From Escallonia rubra (taxonomy: Eukaryota > Streptophyta > Magnoliopsida > Escalloniales > Escalloniaceae), in the NCBI GenBank assembly GCA_033065855.1, contig JAVXUO010000058.1, positions 28,503 to 92,502 on the forward strand: 64,000 nt of DNA. Direction: 5' to 3'. The notes below the pieces were generated by a model. That model was given only the letters and a program-made list of their open reading frames with translations. It was not told where the DNA came from and ran no database searches. The position numbers and the translations under genes were made by a program. Position 1 is the stretch's first letter; every line of letters begins with the position of its first letter. This document shows, piece after piece, positions 53,730 to 64,000 of this stretch.

Positions 53730-55752
53730 TATGCAACCCTTTCTGCAACTGCTGAGTGTAAACTAGATGAAGGAATGACCACTTTCTGCTCTTGTTGCCA
53801 GAAGGCAATGCGAAAGTGTGAACAAAAAGACTTGAGGAAAAGTGTCATTGACTGGAGCTTACTGCCTAATAGTCAAACCAACCATTGCCGCCACCCCCAT
53901 GAGGGGGGCTTCTCTCTCCTTGGGGAGAGGGCTCCGCTCTCCTTTACAAGTCACTTTCAGATTGGTAGGTAGATAAAACAATACTCCAATGAATGCAAAG
54001 AAAAGTACTAAACTGAAAAATGGTTTAAACTTTAAAAGTACCTTAAAATACCAAAACAATAATTTACATTCACAAATTGATTTTTTTAATAAATAACCTC
54101 AACTTGTAAAATAGAAATCATATACACATGTAAGTGCAAAAAAAATAAATTATAAGTATCAATCATAAGCACCGCCTTTTCATTAAGAGTTATTTAGATT
54201 GGTAACAAATTAGAAAAACTCAAAATAAGAAGGAATATAATGGTACGCGAGTAAAAAAATATATATATGTTGAAATATATGTTGTATCTTAGAAGTCTGA
54301 AATTTTTTTATTCTATAATTAATTAATAAACTTACTTACTATGACTTAACAATGACTATTATCACCCAAAAATATCAACAAGATAAGAATCATAAATCTA
54401 CTGAGCAAAAACAAAGTAAATTTAAGATACTAATTTTGTAATTTTATCATTATATTTCATCCCCATTTATCACTATGTAGATATAATATTATAAGAATAA
54501 TCAGCAAGTCGTAGTGGATTTCACCTCATTCAATTCTATAACTTTTTGTACAAGACTATGTCTTTTTATGAGCAATACATCAAATATAAATTTAAAAATA
54601 GGTATTGCAACTACAACGGTATGTCCCCATTCTTTTAAAAAAATAAAGTAAAAAATATGACATTCTAACTTGACAATCTTTTAGCACTTTGTCTCATCAA
54701 TTGACTAAAGGATTTAATTTGATTACTAGCACTGAAATAAGTTCTTACAAAAAATATTTACAATTGTATGTAAAATAATATTAAATCTTAAAACAAATAT
54801 TCTAACTTACATGTTCAAAATTGATTTATGCTTTTAATAGATAAACGAATTTAATAAAACTTTGTGTACTATACTAACTTATATATACTACCGAATGAGA
54901 ATTTAATCGCAATCTACAAATAAAAGTTCGTAATCTTACACGATTGCATCATCATATAATGTCCGGTTTAACCTCAAGCATTTTTTAACACTACTAGAAA
55001 TGCACACCGAGAACTGTAACCGAAAGAAAAGGAAAAAAGAAAAAACTCTCGGGTGAATTAGCCTTCTACTGTACCAAAATGCTTCAGAGTTCAGTTTTCC
55101 CCTCAACAAGATTAATATTGTGCTTACACACAATGAACAAACTAGACAAAACTTTAAGGAAAAACCAGTTAAGGAAATCAAAACCAACTAGAAAGGGTTA
55201 TCTGACATGCTACTATAACTTGATGGACGAACTTCTTCTGTCAGACGTGATTTTGGTTGGCAAAGAAGTATGCCAGAACACTAGCGACCACCGTGAGGGG
55301 AAAAATCTACCATCACCATACACTGCTACTGTCACGTTCCAATCAGAATCCGGTGACTCATAGGTTGCATGAACATAGATTCACAAGATGCTCCAAAACC
55401 AGTATCATCCAATTTTACCTGAAATAGTATTAATTGAAGACAAATATAAGCGGAGATTGCCAGCACCGACTTGTAGTGTACCCAACAATATGGAAGTAAA
55501 CATGAAAGAAAAACTGTACGGAACTGAGGTAATTCTTCTGGGAACTGCTAGAACATAAAACTTGAAGGTGAAGGTTGATATTGCATTACGCAATAAAGAT
55601 GCTACTCAACTAACCCTTTGTCACAAACTAGTTGGGCCATGTATACCAGTTCCCAATCCAAACTCCATGCTACCCGGTAATATCAGAACTAAGATGAGTG
55701 CGTCAAAGTTGACAAAAAAGTTACCTGCACTTTACAGCAACAACAACATACG
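53730..55752. other. NLR-2 upstream region and AT-rich spacer
   Basis: About 53880-53970 (CCACCCCCATGAGGGGGGC, TCTCCTTGGGGAGAG, then CAAGTCACTTTCAGATTG) recurs in related form at about 63240-63320 upstream of NLR-3. The AT-rich DNA after it (TAAACTGAAAA, CAAAAGTAC-TTAAAATA) also recurs from about 63490. This is the duplicated NLR promoter region. 54000-55000 is very AT-rich with no gene seen. Short frames at 55079-55363 and 55562-55756 have no recognisable motif. Confidence 0.7.
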
Positions 55753-57470
55753 CTAATGTCTATGGTACACTCCGTTTGGTAGAGCCTGGGGACGAGGCCT
55801 TGCCCTCATTACTGTTTTGTCACTGTGCCTAATCAACTCTGAGAGTCTCCAAGGTTTTTGCCACTTCCATTTGAACTGTAACAACTACTGAAGATGACTT
55901 CGCTTCCACCTCCACAACTTTCCACCATGCCCTACTAGTGCTAATTTCTTCATGGACAACTGTCCGATTGGAACCATCTGAACTCGAACAAAAACTCTTA
56001 TTCAGTCAGATGGGAGTGTAAATTTATAATGCCAAGATAACAGGAGCAGTAAGTTAACCTTTCGTGTCTGATCCATAAAGGCTGCTGACTCCCTGACCGA
56101 GCCATTAGCAATGCCTGCAGTATATTCGAGCTGCTTCTGTGCTGGTGCAGAGATAGGAGACAAATGACCGCTCATGTTATTGGCAAAGGGTTTTGGGAGT
56201 CCCCCTGTTCATGAACACTCTAATGAGTCAAAGATACTAAGACCAGAGAGAAAGAAAATAAGACCCAGTCTCGAGTAATAGTTCCCATGACAGTTAAGAA
56301 GCTAACATATTCATGTACTACTTTCAAACTGCAAGTGAATCTTGACGGTGGTGGTTGTTCAGAGCTCATTCAACCAAACTTCCACCACGAAAGTTGACCC
56401 ACACATTGATTTGACAACTTAAAGCCCTAGATTTGTGTAAAATGCTTGACTGCTTGAGAGTACATAAGAAGAACATAAAAGACAAGGCCAATACTAGAAA
56501 GTCCGAACAAAGCCGAGGTAGCCAATGCAATTGCCAGGGCTTGCTCTCTCAGTTTTAGCTCCTTCTCACCTTCCTTTCTTCTTCCTTCGCTCTGTCAGAG
56601 TAAACCTACAAGCTCCTTTAGTTGCTCTTCCATTTTCTTAATCTCAATTTCCTTTTCCCAAGATTGGCACCTGTTAAAAATGTAGAATTAAATACATCTA
56701 GACATGGAAATCATGGTTCTACCAACGATCGGAAAGGATTGAAAAAACACCTCACTTCTGCGACAGAATTAAACATATATTGAAGCAGACTCTTAGCATC
56801 TGACATTGACCACAGCTGATTTCAACGCCCACCGCTAGTGAAGGCATGCTCCCTTTCTTCTGCCTCTGAAAGTTGGGAAGCCATTGCTACAAGTGAGTTG
56901 GATGAGATGCTTAGCATGTTCTCAAGTGAAGATATTCTTGCCTTTCATGCAATTTGGTGACATGGAAGACGCCCTGAACAGAAAAAATTGGAAAATGTTA
57001 ACTATAAAGAGAAGTGGAGTCTGAAGTTGCAAAAAATTACAATCACTACTTTACCTAGCAAAGCCACTCTTTCCTCTTGGAAGGCTAAGTCCCGTAGAAG
57101 CAAATTCATCAACTTGTCTCAAAACAGCTAATTCTTCTGCCAGTGCAGCTCGTCTGGAGATAGGCGGCGAAAGTTAAACTCAGAACGGATACCCGATTAG
57201 TTCAAGTGGAAGACATATTATGAAGCTGAAAAATATAACACACTTGGCTTTACTTTTCCTACTCCTGTCAAACTTTATGAACATTTACCATGACTTCTAG
57301 TTCGTGATCAAGCCAACGTTGTAAGGATTTCTCATTGCTCTGAATATGAAACTTAAGTCAGTACTTTTGTAGATCAAATAATTGGCAATAATGGCATATT
57401 CTGTTGAGAGAGAACTGATACCTGCCCATTTGTTCCATTTCCATTGCTAACACCTGGAAGACACCAGTAT
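55753..57470 (-). pseudogene. 3' end of a FRA1/KIN-4-type kinesin gene, decayed
   Basis: Minus-strand exon pieces in family order: 57465-57420 (SNGNGTNGQ), 57350-57290 (SNEKSLQRWLDHELEVM), 57160-57052 (RAALAEELAVLRQVDEFAS), 56945-56755 (ARISSLENMLSISSNSLVAM, then SQLSEAEEREHAFTSGGR), 56672-56515 (EKEIEIKKMEEQLKELVGLL, then KELKLREQALAIALAT), 56200-56060 (SGHLSPISAPAQKQLEYTAG) and 55990-55753 (VPIGQLSMKKLALVG, GGKLWRWKRSH, FKWKWQKPWRLSE). FRA1-class kinesins move along cortical microtubules and affect cell-wall deposition. TGA replaces Trp at 56822-56824, and TAG interrupts the last exon at 55885-55887. The motor domain is not in the window. It is a truncated pseudogene on the NLR strand. Confidence 0.88.
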
Positions 57471-58199
57471 ATTAGTGAAAAGGACATAAAACGGAAGGAC
57501 TTGTAGTCATGAGCATCCATTGGTTGCAATAAAGCATACGCATACTGTCCATTTAAAGCACTAAAAATTCCAGAAAGCCTTCACAATATGAGCTCAAGAA
57601 AGGTGATTAATGTAACCTACTTCTCGCAACTGTTACTCCACAAGGAAAGACGCCTCAAAGTTTGTGCACTCGAAATCCTCGTAAGTGAAGTAAAAACGTC
57701 AATGTCAAATATATCATCCCGGCAGAGTCACATCAAATACCTCAGCTTTAGAAGCCAGAGTAGGTCAAGAATGCAATCTCTTTTGGTATTTAACCGTCTT
57801 CTTCCTATCTTGGTTACTATAGTTGCCTCATAATTCTAAGAACTCTAAGCAACAATCCAAACTTAAATATTTGGATCAAGCAACAATAAATTAAGACTTG
57901 CTATCGTAAGCTAATATTTGTACATTGACCTGATCTTATAATCAATAACCTAGAGAATCTGTTTCTCTACTAGAAGGAGGGGGGAAGTTGAAACGACTAT
58001 TAGTGTTGATTTGACACTGGTAAAACAAAAGGAACAAAATAAATATTGTTCCTCTACAAGAGAATGGGGTGGGGAAGTTGAACCAGCAAATAGATTTGTC
58101 TTGACACTATAATATGAAAACTGAAGCAACAGACTGAAGTATAAGTAATTAAAAAAACTGAGGAAAAATGATCAAAACTGATCATCATGATTGGGTGAG
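57471..58199. other. Spacer; no gene seen
   Basis: AT-rich sequence. More remnants of the kinesin pseudogene may be present between 57540 and 57700, but I could not recognise them. GGGGAAGTTGAA occurs twice (about 57972 and 58071) in similar contexts, suggesting a local duplication. Confidence 0.5.
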
Positions 58200-58556
58200 T
58201 AAGGAAAGCTTAACCACAAACCCCAAAGCCGCCGAAGCAGCTGCACCGTTGCTGGCAGTTACAGAAGCCAGAGCCCGCAATCTTGCTCATGTCATCTTTG
58301 AAAGGGATTCTCTAACTGACATCCCCGCAACTTAAGATGAAGAAGCCAATCCAAGCTGGGCCAAGTGGACCAGCAGAGCTTACGACTTTCTGGAAATGGT
58401 GGAGAAGCTGTCTTTCGTTTACCAGTTGTGTATATAGAGAAGTTCGTAGGACAGGACAATGTTCACGCCCATTTTCTTGCTGCTTGGGCAGATAATGTAA
58501 CGTGTCTGGCACTGTTCCATCATCTTTCCTTCCCAATCTCATTGCTCGAGAAATAA
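58200..58556 (+). pseudogene. RNase H-like (RVT_3) fragment
   Basis: Plus-strand sequence reads AEAAAPLLAVTEARNLAHVI and then FERDSLTDIPAT before a TAA. After a shift it reads NGGEAVFRLPVVYIEKFVG and NVHAHFLAAWADNVTCLAL. The order of EA-rich helix, F-E-D-S strand and an N-HAHFLA-WA helix is that of the plant RNase H-like domain found at the ends of some LINEs and as stand-alone genes. Stops and a shift make it a remnant. Confidence 0.7.
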
Positions 58557-58721
58557 GAAACAACAGTTGTGCATTTACCTTGTTTCTTATATCTATAGAA
58601 GTTCTGGGTTCAGCCAAAAAGGAAAAGAACTGAGAAAAGGACCTTGGAAGCAAATTAAAAACTTCAAGCTCCATAAGTCCGTTCTGAGCTCGTTTAAGCA
58701 CGAATCAGATTACGACCATCT

Positions 58722-59005
58722 GATGTAAAATAAGATCAACAGGAAAATTAGTGTCCATGTAATTGAAGGAGTACCCACACATTTGTTTTCGAAGTTAACA
58801 TTATTCTACCAAACAAATTTTTGTCCAAGAGTTGAAGACTGGCCTAGACCCTGGGGGTTGAGATCAATTAGCTATACCACACGGTAACTGCTAGAGAAAG
58901 CGAGAGAGTTGGCTCAGAATAAAACAGCCTTAAGTTGACAGTCTGTATCCAAATGTAAGAAATTCAGAGACAGGCTAAACTAGAAAGGAGAAAAAACTCA
59001 CCAGA
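58722..59005. repeat. Duplicated 3' flank of NLR-3
   Basis: AAAATAAGATCAACAGGAAA, then TAATTGAAGGAGTACCCACA and CGAAGTTAACATTATTCTACC are close matches to about 49600-49920 on the 3' side of NLR-2. Just upstream of the NLR-3 stop both copies share a conserved donor-like ATCTGGTGAG/ATCTGGTAAG on the minus strand, which suggests an intron in the 3' untranslated region. Confidence 0.75.
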
Positions 59006-62000
59006 TTAGCTAATCGTTATGCCGTCTATTGTGATATCGAGAATATGTGCAATCTTAAACCACTCTGGGCCACTTCCCTTGGCACATTGTGTTCCCAGCA
59101 AGGAGCAACCAGATATAGTCAGATCTTCTAGTTTGCTAAGGCGCTGCATCGCTTCCACAGACGGCATATTCATCAGTTTCCTGCAGTCTAGGAGATACAG
59201 CACCCGAAGAGATGAGAGATTGCTAAGCCACTCCGGAAGCGCCTCCAATCCATCAAAGTCCGATAAATACAGTTCCCTCATGGCATAGAGTTGCTCAAGT
59301 TGGACGGGCAGAGACTTGAGCATAGGCCACCCCGTCAGATCTAATGACTCCAGGGATGAGACACATTCAAGCGCAGAAGCGCCCCTGGAAGTGGAAGGGT
59401 AGGGCCAGGGAAAATAATTAAGCTCCTCTGAGTAGCCACCTATTCTCAAGTCTCTAAGACTGGTTAGGCATCTCAAGTCCGGAGTTGATACCAGAGCAGG
59501 GCACTGGGTGATGGTCGATGTTTGGAGAGATGTACGAACTTGCAGTCCACTTGGTAAACAAGTTAAGATTTTACAACTTGAAATTTCCAGTCTTGAGAGA
59601 TGTGAGACCGTGTATGTCTGGGAACGCCTTTAGCTTAGGGCAGTTAACTACAGACAACTCTACAAGAGATGAAAGTGTTTGTAGTCCCTCCGGTAACAAA
59701 CATAGCTCCTTAAAATCTCCAATTTGTAGTCTCCGAAGAACGTGAGAAGGAGCGTATCTGGAAAGACACTTAATCCTTGGATGCCTTCTATCTCTAAGCT
59801 TTCAAGGGAAACAAGCGATTCCAACCCCTTTGGTAAACATGTCAGCTCATGACAGTATCTAAGGCTAAACTCTTTAAGAGAAGTGAGACCGCCTATTTCA
59901 TCTGAAATGGAAGTCAAATCCCCGCAACTCACTAATTCAAGGCTCTCAAGTGCCACAAGTTTCTGTATAGGCAAGTACGAAAAGTTACAACAGTCCCGAA
60001 TCCTCAACTTCTTTAGTGATATATTCTTTCCCAGCAACTCTTCCATTAGTAACTGAAGATCTGAACCTTCTACATATTGCATAAACAGAGAGGTGAGAGC
60101 ACTGCAGCATCATTGATTCCACAACTTGTTAGGTCTTTAATGGCTGGGAAATGACTTGGAACCATTGACACATTGTCACGCCCTGCAAGCTCCAACGACT
60201 CGAGGCAACGAAACACCTTCACAAACGGAGAGGGATGCAAAGCTTCAAGCCATTGCTCTAGGCCACCCAGCTCTACTAGATGCAAATTTCTCAATGCCGG
60301 AAACATCGCACCTCCAGCACTAATCCCCCTACCACTACTGGTTGCAACTTCAGCATTATGACCATAAAATTCAGCACCAATACGTTTGACATTAGTCAAT
60401 CCTTCTATGTGAAAAACTTGAGACAAGTAAGGTGCCCAATTATTGGAATCTGCTCAGAAATTTGGCAATTATTAAGCTTGATATCAACCAAGTTCTGAAA
60501 CACTACTGATGATTGACTCGGCATCATCATCCACGATGAAAAGTTTTTCCCTCTGAAGTTTCAAACTGTCAACCTTTTCAGATTTGAGTGAGGAGTGAGA
60601 CCTTCTAGCACATTCTCACCGGTGTTCCCTTCTTCAGAGACAACCTCGTTGGTGTTCTCCCTTTCTTTGCCACTCCAGTGAAATTGCAAAGCATTGTTGT
60701 GTGACTTCTTCAATAAATTTGCTTTTTGGCTTCTTCTGTGGTTCTCACGTCCTGAAGCCCAAAAATCTTCAATTCACCTTTGAGGCTGTTCATGCCTTCT
60801 AGATCCTCGATTTGGCATCCCTTGTCTCGACTCACAACAAAAAAAAGGTAAAGTCTGAAGACAAGTCATTTGCCCTATCCCATCAATCATACAGTCTCTG
60901 GTCTTTCCGCCATACTCAAAAATAAAATGTCTCAAGTGGATCAGTTCCCAAACTTTACAAGGAGTCCTATCAGATACTTCACTCTCAAGGTTTGCAAATT
61001 GTAAAGCTTATTGATGGAAACCGGCAGTGTCTTGACATTGGTCTTTGAGATGTCGAGATATCTCAAGTGTTTCAGCTTCCCTATTGAATTTGGTAACTCT
61101 TCCATAGCGTGGTTAGTCAGAACAAGAGCACGCAGGCGTGTGAAGTTTGCTAACATGTTGTTTGGGAGATCGCAATGTAAAAATAGTGTTTGGACTCTTG
61201 GAAAACTTGCCTTTGAACTTGCTGTTCTATTTCCTTCTCCAAAACCCAATGATATATGTACAGCCTCAGAATCCTCATCCACCTTGTGGGCCTCCAATGT
61301 TGCGCAATAACCATTGGATGTGTAGGTTGCAAGATCATGCACGAGGTCATGCATCTTGCAACTTGTAATGTTGTCAAACTCATCCTTCACTACATCTTGC
61401 AAGAATGAATTCCACAGTAAAATGTCAAAATAATTGCTTCCTCCATCCTCCATCATCGAATTGCTTCTTTCAGAAGGATGAAGCAATCCTAATGACATCC
61501 AAAGATGTATTTAGTTATCCTTGTTAATTTCAGAATCTTTTGGTAGAATAGAACAGTATGCAAAACAACATTTCAAGGACGATGATGGCAAATGGTCATA
61601 ACTCAACTTCAAGATGCGCCGAATGACTCTGTTTACATTCTCCGCAATTCCGATAAGTGACTATCTTGGACCGACAACCACTCATGTCTAGACTTCTTAG
61701 AGTACATCAAACCTCCTACAACCTTGATTGCCAACGGCATGCCCCTACACTTTTTCATAATCTTTCTGCCACTCGCGACAAAATCACTAGTCGCAACTGC
61801 TCCACCATTTGCAAATGCCTTTTGCTTTAACATTATCCAACTATCATCATCTGACAAATGTTTTAATGGATACGCAAAAGATGTCATAGTTGAAGCAACT
61901 GTACTACTGCAAGTGGTCTTTGCTCTCACTAGCACCACCTATTTCGAGCAGAGCATCTCTCAAGGATTCCCATTTCCCAGGAATCTCATTCCACACGACA

Positions 62001-62841
62001 TCCAAAACAACCAAATATTTTTTTCTATTCAGATGTTTCCGAAGTTCTTTCAGGATTCCTCCCATGTTTGACAACTGGGACTTAGTTTGTGTGAGAGATT
62101 GCACCATCTCATTCAAAATCCGCTTGTCCTCAAAATCATCGGATACAGAAACCCATATAAGTTCATCGAAATGCCTAACCACCTTGTCATTTTTGCAGAT
62201 CAGCTTAGCAATGGTCGTCTTGCCTTGGCCGGGCATTCCAACTATAGAGATGACTGGTAAACCGTTTTCATTGTTTGGCATAAGCAGCATGTCTGCTACC
62301 ATAGACACATCAGCATCCCTTCCGACAATCTTCTCTGAATCACCTATGCCCGGGTGAGTTACCAGGACTTCCAGACGGCCAGCACCCGCAGAGCTATTTA
62401 TCAGGTCCACGGGCTTAAGTCCAATCTCATTTGCTTCTTTGTAAATGTCATCCAGTGACAAGTTGATCGCCTTAATTTTGTGAGCTATCTTGAGACGAAA
62501 TAAAAGTGGGTTGTTCGAGGGAGAAAACAAATCACGTACCTTGTACCTGATTTGATCTCTTATGGCCACCTGCCGTCTCAGAACTTCTTACGAAAACTCA
62601 TCCAAGACAGTGTCACTATGTCAGCATCGTAGGCCACGGCGTTGAGACTTTTCAGCCATGTTTCCACGGCACTCAGCGTCAAATGCTTTCTCTCGGCGTC
62701 AGAAAGCAAGTATTGAATCATCTTCAGCCTTTTAGCTAACCTTCTGAGCTCCCCCTTGAATCCCCAAGCAAGACTTGCCTCATTAGCAACAAATGATAGC
62801 ACCTTGCTCAGGATCCCTTTTGCAGAATCAATTTCAGCCAT
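59006..62841 (-). pseudogene. NLR-3: RGA-type CC-NB-ARC-LRR gene with many frame breaks
   Basis: The start is ATG at 62841 (MAEIDSAKGILSKVLSFVAN). The CC frame breaks near 62610, where 8 bp (ACTATGTC in plus orientation) is present that NLR-2 lacks. Frame 62569-61904 holds KIVGRDADVSMVADML and the P-loop GMPGQGKTT, but kinase-2 reads LVVLDVVW, with Val for the second Asp. Further breaks lie at about 61910-61940, 61500-61630 and 60426-60940, and near 60080 and 59480-59660. LRR pieces continue to GPEWFKIAHILDITIDGITIS and a stop at 59006. MHD ([11 protein letters not shown]) is still readable at about 61340. More decayed than NLR-2, and it cannot encode a full receptor. Confidence 0.93.
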
Positions 62842-64000
62842 TACGCAACCCTTTCTCCACTGCCAAGTCTAAATTAGGTGAAGGAATGGCCACCCAAATT
62901 GACAACTTTCTGCTCTTGAGAGGGCAATGTGAAAGTTCGAACAAAAAGACTTCAAGGTGTTCAAAATCTAATGGATGCACAATACTCCAAGAAGAAAGGC
63001 AAACCCACGTGAAGCTTGCCATCTTTATATGATGAGATGATCCACCCCAGGAGGAGAAGTGTCATTAACCAGAGCTCAAAGCATAAATTCTCACACAGCA
63101 CCTAAAAAGTGGCAGTAAGGAGTGATGGAGACGTGCATCTGAGGTGCCGATCACGACGTTCTATGCAAACAGACTAAAAGTGCACTACAAAACTCTGTCT
63201 CTCTGCGCCTTCCCTCTCTAATCGTCACAAACCCTAGCCACCACCCCCTTAAGGGGGATTTCTTTCTCCTTGGAGAGATGCCTCCCCTCCTTCACAGGTC
63301 ACTTTAGATTGATCGGTAGCTAAGATTTGCAGTAAGCTCGAGCTAAACGTCTGTCTCTCCGTGTGTCGCCGGGAGAGGGGTTACGGTGGCCGATCAGCGG
63401 CGGCCGTATTATGTAAGAAATTATTTTAGCTAATAAACTTCAAATTAAAACATAAACCAAAAAAACACCCAATAAATGCAAATAAAAAACAGTAAACTGA
63501 AAATTTTAATTCAAAAGTACTTTAAAATAACAAAACATCAGTTTTTCACAAATTAAACTCTTAAATAAAAAACCTCAAACTCTAAACATAAATCATATAT
63601 ACATGTAAATGCAAAAAGAATATATCACAAGTATCAATAGTAAGACTTATTTTCTTAAGAGTTAATAAGATTACTAGCAAATTAAAGAAACTCAAGAAGA
63701 GACAAAAAGATAAGAACCATAAATTTATAGTGCAAAAATAAAGTAAGTTTAAGATAAAAGTTTCATAACTTTATAAAATTTCATCATTGTTTATTACTCT
63801 CTAGATACAAAGTAAGAATAATCAGCAAGTCATAATTATTTTCATTTCTTTCAATTGTAAGACTATATGTCATTTTTCATGAGCAATACATCAGATATAA
63901 ATTCAAAAATAGGTATTGCAACTACAACAATACATCCCCTTTCTTTTAAAAAATAAAGTCAAAATATGATATTCTAACTTGACAATCTTTTTTACCACTT
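62842..64000. other. NLR-3 upstream region, duplicate of the NLR-2 upstream region
   Basis: CCACCCCCTTAAGGGGGAT at about 63240, TCTCCTTGGAGAGA and CAGGTCACTTTAGATTGATC match the order seen at 53890-53970. The AT-rich part from 63490 (AACAGTAAACTGAAAATTTT, then GAGCAATACATCAGATATAA) matches 54005-54610 (GAGCAATACATCAAATATAA). No gene is seen up to the window end. Confidence 0.75.

Noticed and set aside
1-64000. CRISPR arrays, phage, bacterial operons or toxin-antitoxin systems
   Set aside because: The sequence is plant nuclear DNA; no regularly spaced identical repeats with unique spacers and no operon-like gene packing were seen.

Overview
The window is nuclear DNA of a flowering plant, most likely a eudicot. 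Genes are split by GT-AG introns, the intergenic DNA is AT-rich, and plant-type Ty1/copia, LINE (L1-type), hAT-like and MITE elements are nested in one another. Most of the window consists of transposons or decayed genes. The species cannot be named from the sequence. I recognise no tRNA, rRNA, CRISPR or organellar sequence.

Region 1 (1-23479, + strand) is the 3' two thirds of a SOS1/NHX7 plasma-membrane Na+/H+ antiporter gene. Sixteen exons could be placed by reading across splice sites. All junctions are GT-AG, all phases agree, and they join into about 868 residues with no stop. They cover the end of the antiporter membrane domain, the cytosolic helical linker, the cyclic-nucleotide-binding-like domain and the C-terminal tail with its conserved DSPS motif. 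The introns hold transposons: a probable hAT-like composite with LINE sequence (1237-5158), two hAT-like elements with perfect 8-bp target duplications (8895-10786 and 12371-13201), and a MITE with a tandemly duplicated end (about 16951-17452).

Region 2 (24428-39185) is a block of retrotransposons. Copia-A (24428-30238, - strand) is small and lacks gag, and a 5'-truncated LINE sits in its 3' LTR. Copia-B (30444-39185, - strand) has 1.7-kb LTRs and nearly complete but broken gag-pol frames. At its right border lies the 3' part of a broken F-box gene (39186-40184).

Region 3 (40534-62841, - strand) is a cluster of three related CC-NB-ARC-LRR (RGA-type) resistance-gene copies, all damaged. NLR-1 has lost its CC and NB-ARC parts and carries a MITE and a complete, apparently intact copia element (Copia-C, 40847-46657, one 1314-residue gag-pol frame, near-identical LTRs, perfect 5-bp target duplication). 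NLR-2 keeps a long NB-ARC-LRR frame but has three 1-nt deletions near its start and a TAG in the LRR. NLR-3 has many frame breaks and an altered kinase-2 motif. Between NLR-2 and NLR-3 lie the decayed 3' end of a FRA1/KIN-4-type kinesin gene (55753-57470) and a short RNase H-like fragment. The upstream and downstream flanks of NLR-2 and NLR-3 are also similar, so the gene and its flanks appear to have been duplicated as a unit.

Apart from SOS1 and the young Copia-C element, no gene in the window looks functional. I found no previously undescribed multi-gene system. The most informative signals are the recent Copia-C insertion with its unusual leader, the precisely bounded hAT-like elements in SOS1 introns, and the separate ways in which the three NLR copies have failed.
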